Assembly: GCA_017506865.1 (NCBI GenBank)
Contig: JAFCMP010000005.1
Span: 1-64,000, forward strand
Length of the DNA stretch: 64,000 bases
Reading direction: 5' to 3'
From: Tribonema minus
Taxonomy: Eukaryota > Sar > Xanthophyceae > Tribonematales > Tribonemataceae
Shown: positions 8,501 through 17,611 of the stretch, piece by piece
Layout: each line of letters begins with the position of its first letter
Position numbering within the stretch: the first letter of the stretch is position 1
Notes under the pieces: model-generated
Told to the model about the DNA's origin: nothing
Databases searched by the model: none
What the model saw: only the letters and a program-made list of their open reading frames with translations
Translations under genes and position numbers: made by a program

Positions 8501-10632
8501 CCGAAGGCGCGGAGCTAGCCGCTCACGTCTTAGCACAGAGAGAGCAGTATACCATCGAGGAAGATGGCCTCTTAGTGCACAGTTCAACGAGCCACCCCAA
8601 GAGAGGTATGGTGTTGTTGCAGTGGGTCGTGCCAGTGGTGCTACGAACCCTAGTCATGCGTCTAGGGCATGATGACGCAAGCGCTATGCATTGCGGCATA
8701 GGCGCTACGCACACGCGTATATTCGAGAGGTATTTCTGGCCTGGTATGGGCGCGGACATACGAACGTACGTGCAGAGCTGCATGACATGCCTCGAGCGCA
8801 AACGCGCCAGCTCCACTCAGTACAGACAGTGGTTAGCTGAGCCCGTGCGTATGTGGCAGCGGCTCAACATAGATATCACAGAGCCTGGTATACAGTCCAC
8901 GGCAGGGCACAGATATGTCCTGACCATAGTGGAAGCAAGGTCCGGCTTCGTGTGGCTCTCGGCCATGCACGGCCAGGGAACGCGCGATGTTACCCCGCAC
9001 CTCATGACAGTGTTCCTTGAGGTTGGAGCATTAGTGGAGGAACTATGCTCAGACAAGGGCAAAGTCTTCCTTGGCAATGTGGTCAGTGACCTTTGCAGAG
9101 CGTTTAAAGTTAAACGCATAGAGACCAGTGCATACCACCCACAGACCAATGGTGTGGCAGAACATGCAAATGGTCGTGCTAAGAAGGCACTAGCATCTTG
9201 GGTCAGCGCTCAGCAGACAAACTGGCACGAAGGCTTAGAGCTCGTACAGTTTGTGTTGAGGACAACTCCCCGAGATGAAACAGGTTTAACACCCTTTTTC
9301 TGTGTGTACGGTCGGGAAGCTTCACTGCCACATGATGCATTTATGCACGAGGATGGCAGCAGGAAGTTGGACCTACACGAAGAGATTGAGCACAAGTTAG
9401 ATATGCTTGAGCTTGCAGACAAGGTGGTGTCAAAGGCGCTGCAAGTACGCGCCCAGAAGATCACCAAGCGCAATGAAGCTATTAAGCGCGCGGTGAAGTT
9501 CGCCGTCGGTGACTATGTCATGATACGGCTACCCAGGCAAAGAGACAGGTCGGCTGCTCTTGATGCCAGGTATGTGGGGCCTTGGCAGATCGAGGCTCGC
9601 ACAGGCGAATCAGGCCTCTCATTCATCTGCAGGATGATGGGCAGAAGAGTTAGACACACCACAGCTCATGTTGAGAACATGAAGCCCTTCCACATGAGGC
9701 CTAGTGCCATGTTGGAGCCAGGTGTGCACGCCATGCTGAGCCCCCGACAAGTGGAGGAGCTAGCAGATGGTGAGAAGTTATACGGAGTTCTGGACCGCCA
9801 AGCGGGCCCCAATGGCTCGTGGCAGTACAAATGGCAGTCCATAGATGGCAAGTCACATGCGTGGGTGTCAGAGGATGACATGCTGCAAGAAGTGACGCCA
9901 TGGACCTTAGACGCTTTTCACGCGCTCTATGAGCTGCGCAACGAAGGAAGGTTGCCGGCATATGCCATCAGGCCCACACCTAAGGAGGATGCTGGCATGC
10001 GCCGAGAGAGCGCGCTGCAACTCTATCCCATCGGCACGGCGCTGGTCAGGGAGCACAGAACGGTAGTGGGCGGCCCGATCACTTACGTGTGGGGGGCCGT
10101 TAAGAACTTTGTGTCACCATACTGGAGGATCAGATATGAGGATGGTGAGTGGGAACAGATGACCCGTACACAGGTCAAGTCTGCCATACAGTTGGCAGAG
10201 GCAGTGCGTGACAAAGCCAAGAAGTTGCAGGCGCAAAGCGCGCCGGACAGCGCGAGTAGTGCAAGTCCCAACTCTCAGGTCACGCGAGGTCTGCCACCTT
10301 CCCAAACTAGTTCTGAGGCAAGCTCAGCCCAAGATTCTGCTCAGCCGCAGATCTCGCTGGTAAGGCTGCCCAAACTGCCATCTGATTTCGGATCAGACTT
10401 TGAGGGTGAAGTGATCTGGTATCACTTTCCAACAGGCTGGAGCCGCGGCGTCCTGGGTGAGTTTTACCCCGCCAGGTCGCAGTTCACGTTTGATGTACTA
10501 TTCGACGGTGAGAAGACTGTCAGGCGTATGCGCTTACGTCCGGGTGACTACCGCACGCCAAAAGACAGCCCATACTCATCATGGAACGTGCTCGCCGCTC
10601 GCAGTATATCCTCAGAGGAGAGTGCGAAGTAG
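5581..10632 (+). CDS. Retrotransposon pol: reverse transcriptase, RNase H, integrase, C-terminal reader-like modules
   Basis: Numbering is from Val at 5590. RT contains FCIDFRKLN, SSLDLAAGYHQIPL and the catalytic YIDD at 426-429. RNase H follows with YTDAS (Asp580) and TDAAALRWLL. Integrase has an HHCC-like zinc module (GHDDASAMHCGIG ... CMTCLERK) and catalytic D1095, D1155 and E1191 (DD35E spacing), then a GPY-type module (VGPWQIEARTGESG). Beyond this are a chromodomain-like stretch (YKWQSIDGKSHAWVSEDDM) and two short Trp/Tyr-rich modules (YWRIRYEDGEWEQM and FTFDVLFDGEKTVRRM) that look like Tudor/chromo barrels. No stop or frameshift interrupts the frame. Translation most likely enters by readthrough of the preceding UGA. 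Confidence 0.93.
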   Translation, partial: LKGVAIRPMHDKNRADNANAHAAALARCKGNGSAESTEAPDKPQQCSARMAYNTVLAPSSETIVELTLLPKPKRVQPYEALLMPQETVTTEMMRGKGVKANITALTVNASGTIYATLSNTSMYPVYVRRNTYWGKVTPIKADDLLEVQTATQQALEAKLLVIAAKRHSENAKLVAELAASIGKTAKEVAQEVQRLADLSQRHNDQLENCTDAELEEILVKDGRLAPHLQGRGKDGVLLKTKALDMLKKHRNVFAKDPKNPRVTQHFEIDVDTQTAEPVADKARHWAFKEAEYIMKQIQMMAKRQQIEPSASAWASNPVLVVQGDKIRFCIDFRKLNAVTKRDSHGLGNMDDMMRAVQGARILSSLDLAAGYHQIPLAKTAKAKTAFRAPDGSLWHYKVAPFGLVNLPAQFTRLMHQVLGDALGSHALVYIDDVLVYGTDIEEHIEQLDDVLGRIGAAGMSVSRPKCQLFQAEVKFLGHIVGAAGTRPDPDKVKAMLDMSPPLKGGVPDKQLVQVVMGVFNYYRRYVPNFGAISEPIVALTKNKAVMVWGSAQERAFKRLKSAMCDSRIVMHPDFSLPFVLYTDASKTATAGVLTQFRPVSEVERATAGQPYAHTGRRRIAEGEEVREVVVGYFSKLNSEPDAKLGATAVECLAVVLALNHFRPYIWGNPVTVVTDAAALRWLLTLQDYNGKLLRWAMRIQEYDVTIQHRPGKRNANADAPSRLPQQAELDAERSTEPADEQWPDAVPSMDAPPSGVRFADEATRTHKVADVNSCRGYTADARYGPAFKFNEAVAISGVVVARLAALTAVELAQLLDRRLDDSTVEEAEVDEVEINTAYAEPVNKYTGSWEHSQAQRLLRQIACDRRRSISSKRAKCSVTTAQPAADSLEEGEIPEVEAAADADEADEPPDGEAVLGKRKKTLPRPEVVQLLKRVAEGDSPATPAMLSRAAFLEVQKADGFCQAVSKMLIEGDIPEGAELAAHVLAQREQYTIEEDGLLVHSSTSHPKRGMVLLQWVVPVVLRTLVMRLGHDDASAMHCGIGATHTRIFERYFWPGMGADIRTYVQSCMTCLERKRASSTQYRQWLAEPVRMWQRLNIDITEPGIQSTAGHRYVLTIVEARSGFVWLSAMHGQGTRDVTPHLMTVFLEVGALVEELCSDKGKVFLGNVVSDLCRAFKVKRIETSAYHPQTNGVAEHANGRAKKALASWVSAQQTNWHEGLELVQFVLRTTPRDETGLTPFFCVYGREASLPHDAFMHEDGSRKLDLHEEIEHKLDMLELADKVVSKALQVRAQKITKRNEAIKRAVKFAVGDYVMIRLPRQRDRSAALDARYVGPWQIEARTGESGLSFICRMMGRRVRHTTAHVENMKPFHMRPSAMLEPGVHAMLSPRQVEELADGEKLYGVLDRQAGPNGSWQYKWQSIDGKSHAWVSEDDMLQEVTPWTLDAFHALYELRNEGRLPAYAIRPTPKEDAGMRRESALQLYPIGTALVREHRTVVGGPITYVWGAVKNFVSPYWRIRYEDGEWEQMTRTQVKSAIQLAEAVRDKAKKLQAQSAPDSASSASPNSQVTRGLPPSQTSSEASSAQDSAQPQISLVRLPKLPSDFGSDFEGEVIWYHFPTGWSRGVLGEFYPARSQFTFDVLFDGEKTVRRMRLRPGDYRTPKDSPYSSWNVLAARSISSEESAK

Positions 10633-11277
10633 TTGTGGGGACTCAAGTTGAGTCAAAGCTGAGGCCGGCGACTCCCTTTTCCTGCAGAGAGGATTTCCCT
10701 GACTAGCAGGTTTGCCTCCCAGGTTTTTAATGGGGTTTCCAACCAGTTCTATATTGGCCTCCATGCTTAGTAGTGCACTTAGTGCGAGCATGCTGCAACT
10801 ACACTAGGGACCGCGATCTGCTGCTTCGAGTTCAAGTCCGCATCGAGGGCGATGCTCAGCAAAGAAGGGGGATCTGATACGGCTTGGGGGTGTATTCAGA
10901 CAGTTACAGGCAGTTACACCTCACAGGTTGGCACAGGTCTCAGTAGACCTGTGTAGTCGGTGTAGACCTTGACATGTGATTGAGAGCTGGCCTGACCTTA
11001 GTTGAAGGCAGGTGCAACTAGTTGGGTCACATGCCAAAGGGCACATCAAAGTAGTATGCACAGCATCAGAACCTCCCCTGCAAGCAGCAAGCCCGAACCT
11101 TGCTGTGCCAGCCGTCGTCCAGCCCCAAGCCTTCCGTCTCTCAGCAGCAGAATAAAATATCCGGTAAGCGCATCGCGTTTCCTTTCGCATAACATTTCAT
11201 TTGAGTTCTCTGAAGCGTGTCTACTTGTTTTGCTCTTCCAGCTTGCTTGTTTGCATTCATGACAGCATCACAAGGTA
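10633..11277 (+). repeat. 3' untranslated region and putative 3' LTR of the retrotransposon
   Basis: About 240 bases of noncoding sequence follow the pol stop, ending in a purine tract (10859-10873). TGATACGG at 10875 is a typical gypsy LTR start. AATAAA occurs near 11152, and the sequence ends with a CA near 11272 before hAT-like coding sequence begins. LTR identity cannot be confirmed because the partner LTR is outside the window. Confidence 0.45.
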
Positions 11278-11595
11278 AGCCGCTTCACTCGATACAGGAC
11301 AGTTGCACACATTCCCCACACAGAGAACCCACTACACTGGTGGAGGGACCATGGTGCTGTGTCGTTTCCCATGATGGCAAAGTTGGCTAGGCAGATATTG
11401 GCCATACCAGCTACCGAAGCAGCATCGGAGAGGGTATTCTCTGATGGTGGCCAAGTCGTAAGTGACCTCAGGTGGAATCTAGGCAATGATAACATCTCTA
11501 CTCTTGTGTTTCTCAAGAAGAACTGGCGCCTAGTGGAGGACTACGGCTTTAATGCAGGAGCACGCTGTGTAGCACGCAAGCGGACTATGTCATGA
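11278..11595 (+). pseudogene. hAT transposase C-terminal dimerisation domain fragment
   Basis: An open frame reads ...NPLHWWRDHGAVSFPMMAK followed by LARQILAIPATEAASERVFS and ends near FLKKNWRLVEDYGFN before the stop at 11595. This is the hAT family dimerisation signature: an LxWW-like start, then IPAT.A.SERVFS, then a terminal W. The catalytic part of the transposase is missing, so this is a 5'-truncated remnant, possibly truncated by insertion of the adjacent retrotransposon. A last exon of an element with distant upstream exons cannot be excluded. Confidence 0.85.
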
Positions 11596-12549
11596 GCCCT
11601 CCATTCAGACACAGACATCTTGCTAGACCAATGGTGTGCAGGGCAGCAGCAGGCAGCGCAACATCACTGCGCAACTAGTCAATACACACAAATATGCTCT
11701 CATTGCCATCACTTAGCTGTGCACATGACATTATTATGGTGTGTGTTTGTCACTGTTTGGTGATGAACTTCGTTGTTGAACTTAACAGTTTGTGGCATGC
11801 CCCCTCCTGCTGACCTGGCCCTCTAGCAGCTTTGCATTTATGACTTTGCACTGTTGTTTTGACGTTAGTGGCAGATGGATGGCTTGTGTATGCTGGCTAC
11901 TGTGTATGGGCTCCGCTCAGGAGTCCGCTGTTGCTCACGTCATACAGCCTGGTCCAGTTCCAGTGGTCAACCTGTGCTTTTAAACAGTACACGTGGGTGC
12001 ACACAACGATAAATGCCCACAAGACCATGATAATGCATGCTAATGATAATGCAATGATTAAAGTAGGTGTTTAGGGGTGTTTGACAGCCTATTTGAGATT
12101 CGAACTGTTCGAACGTTCGTTCGAAAAATTCTGTTTGTTCGAAAAGTGTTCGAACAGTTTCGATCGGAACCCCTATAAATTTTGCACTCCAAACTGCTCG
12201 CCTGCGTGCCGGTAATCGGCCATATCTCGCACTGCCATTCATGGCCGGTGATCACTGCGGGACACTCGGAGTGAGCCCCGAGTCAATCAGGGTGCTCGGA
12301 GCACTCCGCACTGCAAGCAGTCCAGGGACTGCAGCACTGGCAATCCAGGCACCGGACAGATCCATGATGGGCGTGTCGCTACGAAGTTGAAGTGGGCGCC
12401 AAAAAAATCAAATCACACAGATCTTTCAGCTGCTGCGCATGGCCCTCGCTGCCGCCTGTGCTGCAGCTGTGCCTGTTGGTGTCACGGCACTGCTGTTCAT
12501 CAAATCCAATCTTTTGTGCTCTTAGGGCACCCGCAAGGCTTCGACGACG
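11596..12549. other. Intergenic stretch; only a palindromic mini-element seen
   Basis: AT-richer than its neighbours, with no credible coding sequence. It contains the palindromic element at 12072-12175. Short frames around 12387-12616 are shadows leading into the ankyrin-like gene. Confidence 0.5.
12072..12175. repeat. ~104-bp palindromic mini-element (MITE-like)
   Basis: Perfect 7-bp terminal inverted repeats TAGGGGT (12072-12078) and ACCCCTA (12169-12175) enclose an imperfect palindrome built from TTCGAA/TGTTCGAAC repeats. The whole segment could fold into one hairpin. The terminal TAGGGGT resembles hAT termini, and an hAT transposase remnant lies 500 bp upstream, so a hAT-derived MITE is plausible. 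I saw no clear 8-bp target duplication. Confidence 0.55.
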
Positions 12550-14524
12550 ATGGCAAACACGCGCGGCGGTGCGAGTAAGGCCAAGAAGAAGCAGCCCAGC
12601 ATCCCCGCCAGCCTAGCATCGGCATCCCTGCGAGCAGAGCTAGCGAAGGCAAAAGCAGCCCACGCTGTCTGCGCCAAGCGCCTGCGTCATTCCGAACTGC
12701 AGCTGCATGAGCATCTGCAGCAGCAGCGCCAGGAGTCAGGTGCTTTCTCTTTTCTGCTGGAACGCCACTCCGCCATGATCAACGCCGTGCTCGCCTTCGT
12801 TGGACCTGGCAGCTGGCTGTACGTCGCTGGCGTCAGCCGGGGAGTCCGGGGCCTCTACCTCACAGCCGTGGCCCAGAGCAACCCTGATGCACTGTACGCC
12901 ACCACCTTCAAGGCAGCCGTGGCGACGGTGGCGACATTCGACCTGGCGACGACGGCAAACCTCAGCCCTCACAGGAAAGGCTTCAGCCTCGCTGCCGGCG
13001 AGCACGCGCCCATGCAGGTGCTGGAGCGGGCCAGGTCCATCGCCTTCCCCTTCGTGCGCCCCTCTTTCGCCAGGGGAGCCGCGCGCGGCACGCGCCTCGA
13101 CGTCCTCTTCTGGCAGCGGCAGCACTTCTGCTTCGACTTCCCGTACAGCACGCTGCGCTCCGTACTGACAGAGGCCGCGGCGCGCGGCGACGCCCTGATC
13201 CTCCGCTGGGCATGGTCGGAAGCCAGCGACCACGACAGCTTCGACTTCAGCACTGACGATCTGTGCGACGCGGCCGCCGCCGCCGGACACCTGCTCGCGC
13301 TGCAGTGGCTGCTCGCCACCTGCACGCCGTACCACGCGGAGGTGGCCAAGCCGCCGCTGCTGAACGCGGCCGCGGGCGGAGGCCACCGCCACGTCATGCG
13401 CTGGCTCGAGGAGGCGTGGAATGTGCGCTGCGATGAGGAGACGGCGTACGCGGCGAGCGGGGCGGGCAGTGGGCGCTGGCGAGGGAGCTCATGGCGCAGC
13501 CGGGGAGCCGCCACACGCTGAGCGGCGTGTGCCAGGCGCTGGTCACAGGTATGGGAAGAGTTGCGACTGTGGAGCGCCCCTCCTTTTGACCCATATCATG
13601 TTGAGAACTTCAAATGGCTCGTGGCACTGCTGCGGCCGTTGCAATGATGTCAGCTGCGGCGCACACTCGCTATTGCTTGTGCATCTTGCAACTTGTGGGG
13701 CACATCCAGGCGCAGTTAGGTGGTGCACTGCGCCTTACTGTCATATATGCTGCTGCATTGTGCCTTGCTGCACCGCATGTTGCAAGTTGACTTTAAGACT
13801 GACGACCTGCCACGCATGCTCTGATGACATGTCTTCAGCGGATGCGCAGCGCTCCTTCATCCACCACTGAATTTTGGGCACACATACCTGCTGACAATGT
13901 TGCTGTGCGCGGGTCGCAGCGCAGCCAACTGCAACTGCAATGGGTGGCCATGGCATGCTCAGCGGCGCTCTGGCTTGCAGCATCAGCAACACACCTAGCA
14001 AAGCTTCATGCCCTCGCAAGCCTCAAAATGCCAAGAAGGTCCTGAGCATCTCTGCCCCGCCCTTAAGCGGCGCCTTACTTGCCGCCGCCGCTGCAGGCAA
14101 GACGACGACGCCGGAGCAGCTGCGTTGGGTGCGCGCGCGCGGCGGCGGCGACTGGAGCGCGGGCGGGCGCAACGACATGCTGCGCCGTGCCATGCAGGCG
14201 GGCAACTTCGCCATCGTAGACTACCTCGTCGCGGAGGGCGCGGAGTGGCCGCCGCTGGTCGATGAAAACTTCAACTTGAAGTACGCGCTGCCGACGCTGA
14301 AGGCGGCGGTCGCGCGCCGCTGCCCGTGGGGCGTGTGGGGCCCTGAGGTGTGCGCGCGGCTGAGGGGGAGGCTGGGGGAGAGGCGCGGCGGCGGCGCGGC
14401 GGCAGCGGCAGCGCTTGCGTGGGCGCACGCGGCGGGCGCGCCGTGCCACTGCGCGCTGCGCGACTCCAGCGAGGAGGAGGGGGGGGAGGGGGAGGAGGAG
14501 GAGGAGGAGGAGGAGGGCGTGTGA
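12550..14524 (+). CDS. Ankyrin-repeat-like protein, two exons, with an apparent 1-nt frameshift
   Basis: Exon 1 is 12550-13548 and exon 2 is 14097-14524. The donor is CACAG|GTATGG and the acceptor CTGCAG|GC; a phase-1 junction joins them. After a basic N-terminus come a coiled segment and a hydrophobic FVGPGSWLYVAGVSRGVRGL motif resembling the N-terminal module of many stramenopile ankyrin proteins. Degenerate ankyrin helices follow (GHLLALQWLLATC, GGGHRHVMRWLEEAW, GQWALARELMAQPGS, GNFAIVDYLVAEGAEWP). The C-terminus is poly-acidic (Glu/Gly). The frame changes by one base between about 13450 and 13466; with one extra base the protein would read smoothly into GQWALARELMA. This is either an assembly indel or a real disabling mutation. 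The likely role is protein-protein binding. Confidence 0.7.
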
Positions 14525-16328
14525 TTCGCACGCAGTGACGGTTGTTGAAGTACGGTGGTTGTACCCGGGACGGTGGCTGCGGGGTACACAAGGGGAAAGG
14601 AGACTGCAGTCGTGCGCGCCGCGGCCTGGGAGGTGTGAGCATGTGACAGCAGGCATCATTTGAGCTTTGGGTGTGTTCTTGAGCAGTGGGTCAAAGAAAA
14701 CACACAGTGGGGATGTAGCAGTGCTCAGGGTGCCTTGATCGCCGCCGACGTGCTGCCCGGTCCATGCTCAACGGCTCCCGCAGTGATCACGAAGAAGGCG
14801 CCTGAGATGGCGTGCGCACATGACTCCAGCGCACGCTGCACATCTACGCACTTTTGTGCAACTTGCGGGGGGTTGCGTGGCAGTAGAAGTGAGGGTTGCA
14901 GGAGTGGTAAGTATCGCTCTCAGGGTGCAGCAGGGAGAAGCGCAGCCTGGGGGGGGGAGACCCTATTCGATGGAGGCCGCCGCATGACAACATCTTGATG
15001 AATGTCAGCAGCGGCGTGGTGATCGTGCTTCAGCGGGCAGAGGCGAGGCATTGCAGGCGGTTGCACACACGAGTCGTATGTCAGTTCAAGACTTGAGGTC
15101 CTGCACAGGACACTGCACCCTCACAAGTGTCAGGATGTGTTGTGAGGCGAATTGAAAAGTGCGACAGGCGAGGTTTAGAGCTCGGTGGAGGGAGCGTCAG
15201 TGAGCATGTGCATTGCAGAGACCGCGGCCGTTTAGGGGAGTTCGGCAGTGGCCAGTTCAATAATCTGAGGGTGCGCGGCGATGTTGAACTTGAAGTATGT
15301 TGCCATGCTGTTGAGCGTGTGTGCGGCACATGCCGATCAGGTTGGCTTGCCGATGGCTGTGGCGGAACACGAGGCAGTGACTGATACCCCGGTGCAGTGT
15401 CACATAATGCATCTTGAAGGGAAGCGTTCAGCAGCTACTGGCAACTGAGGCTGACTTTCTGCGACATCTGTCTGGCGCTGTGGTGGAGCAGTACCACTCA
15501 GAGCAGCGGATGAGCATCAGCATGGGGCCGCATGCATTGCCAGCCTTTGCATTCATGCCATGACGCTGAATTGCCTGACCGTGATAGCCAGCGGTGTACC
15601 CTTTGCTACCTTTCACTCTGCACATGCCTTTGGGTGTGACCACTTATAAGGCTGTTTGTCTGCTGGTGTTAGCCTACATGTAGCTACCCCGCTATTTTGA
15701 ACAGACTTCACATATGGTGGCACATGGGTCTTGCATGCTGGTCAACGTGCACACAGACAATCACATGCAGATTGCAGCACGAAGAACGCTCAAACCGCAG
15801 ACAGCTTTGCCTATAGCCGCAGGTGCACATGCTCAATGAGCAACGCTTCTATTGAACACACCCCTGCATAGCGAAATAATGTCTTGCCATTCAGTGCTGG
15901 ATGTGGAGAATAGGAGATTATCCTGGCAATGTGTGCAATTTAATGCGACCCGGGGCTGTAAGGTATTGTCAATGCAAGGGTCACAATGTCGCGCAAATGC
16001 TGCTTACAAGACATGACGAGCGAAATTTTCGTCTTTTCACTCGCAGTTGTCTGACAAGCTGGGCTTACCGCTGAGCCTTGACCTCATTGAAGGCATTGCC
16101 TTCATTGTTCATGCTTTAAGGTGCGGAGACGTCAACCATCTACCAAGCATCGACACACACCGTTACTTATGGTACACAGCACCAGCTCCGCAGCGAGCAT
16201 CGCAAGACAAAACAGTCACGGCAGTGCTTGGGCAAACCGTCAACGCGCTCAGCATCACGCGCACACGGCCACGAAGGGGACAGCCCAAAACCCCGATCAC
16301 AAGGCGGAAAATGTGATAAACTGGCAGT
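14525..16328. other. Intergenic stretch without a recognisable gene
   Basis: Only short unrelated frames on both strands. It contains one copy of the recurring GTTGAACTTGAAGTA motif near 15283. This is the convergent 3' junction of the ankyrin-like (+) and DHHC (-) genes. Confidence 0.5.
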
Positions 16329-16895
16329 TCATGACAGCTGTTCTTGCGGCGCGTCATCCTCCGCGGCCTCCTCCCAGTAACTGGCCGCCGAAAACTCAAA
16401 CGGGTCCCGCGCGGGCACCATTCTCCTGCGCCCCTGCCGCCGGTAGCAGCGCGGCAGCAGCACCTCGAGCAGATTCGCCCACGGCCCATTGTTGTAAATG
16501 TTCGCCGGCATCCGGCCCGGCGCTTCCAGGAGCGCGCCGTCGCCGTCGCTGTCTAGTGGCGGATCGCCCGCCGCTGGCACGTCACTGGCGCTGCGTACTT
16601 CAACATTGTTGCCTTCCATAGGAGGATCCCCGATACCCCCGCCATCTATATCCGACGCGCCTGCCCCCCCCGATCGGCCTCTCCGCCGCCGCCGCACCCC
16701 CTCCCCACCCCCCGCCGTTGACTCCGACCCTGCCCCCCCCCCTTCGTCCCCCCTGTCACCTGCCGATGTGGCAGTTGAACTAGGGTCCGAGGGCGCCGCC
16801 CCCTGGTCCGCCCCCTCTACTACCCCCCGCCCCCGCGCAGGCGCCGCTGCTGCCGCTGTCGGAGCAATGCCCCACCCCGCGCTCTCGCCACCGCA

Positions 16896-16926
<31 letters not shown>

Positions 16927-17580
16927 GACGCCGCGCCGCCGAAGGGCACCAGCCTCCGCCACCACCGCCCCCCGCCGCTGCGCCCCTGCTCGCCCCCCCC
17001 CCCGTCCCCCGTCGCCGTGGCGTAGGCGCGCGCGAGGCGGCGGTGGTACGCGCGCGCGTCGCCCCACTTGGCGGCTTCGTTGGTGGTGGTGCCGCGCGCG
17101 GCGAGCCACGCGTGGTACGCCGTGAAACCGCTGAGCACTGCGCCCATCGCGCCCGCGAGCAGCAGCAGCGCGCACAGCTGCGCGTGGTGGAAGGCGAACC
17201 ACTGCGCGATGACGGCGGCGCCGGGCGGCGCGCGCGCGCCGGTCGCGGGGTGCACGAAGGTCGCGCTCCAGAGGCGTTTCGCGTTGGCGACGCTCAGCAG
17301 GATGCCGCCGAGGAGCGCTGCCGCGTACCAGAGCATGGCGACGTGCGTCACGAGGAAGAGCAGGAAGAAGCGGTAGTTCCTCTCGCCGACGCACTGGTTC
17401 AGCCAGCCCTGCGCCGGGGGGGGAGGGGGACGTGAAGGGGGGGGGGGGAGGGGGTGGTGATCAGCAGAATGGGTGCTGGCGAGCCATGCGGTGCGTTAGC
17501 ACATGACCATGTGCGAGGCAGAACAGAAAGCGCTTAGATTAAGGCTTAGGCACTGGTTCGGCCAGCCCTGCATCAGGGGG

Positions 17581-17611
<31 letters not shown>

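Larger units (their letters stand above)
1..11272 (+). mobile_element. Ty3/gypsy-type LTR retrotransposon carrying a DNA methyltransferase
   Basis: Two long same-frame reading frames (631-5580 and 5590-10632), each over 1,600 codons and free of internal stops, encode in order a Gag-like region, a C5-cytosine methyltransferase, an aspartic protease, reverse transcriptase, RNase H and integrase. RT-RNase H-INT is the Ty3/gypsy (Metaviridae) order. A purine-rich tract at 10859-10873 is followed by TGATACGG, a plausible start of a 3' LTR, and a poly(A) signal AATAAA lies near 11152. No matching LTR is present between 1 and 630, so the 5' LTR must lie left of the window, or the element lacks one. 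The left limit is therefore unknown, and the right limit near 11272 is a guess from a terminal CA. Intact frames suggest recent activity. Confidence 0.9.

Noticed and set aside
10825-10850. tRNA B-box-like GAGTTCAAGTCCG
   Set aside because: No matching A box or acceptor stem could be folded around it; it lies in retrotransposon 3' noncoding sequence.
12736-13514. Long minus-strand frames opposite the ankyrin-like exon
   Set aside because: GC-rich antisense openness; the plus frame has the recognisable repeats and splice sites.
16047-16316. 89-codon plus-strand frame MSDKLGLPLSL...
   Set aside because: No domain, no supporting splice sites, and part overlaps the 3' region of the DHHC gene.
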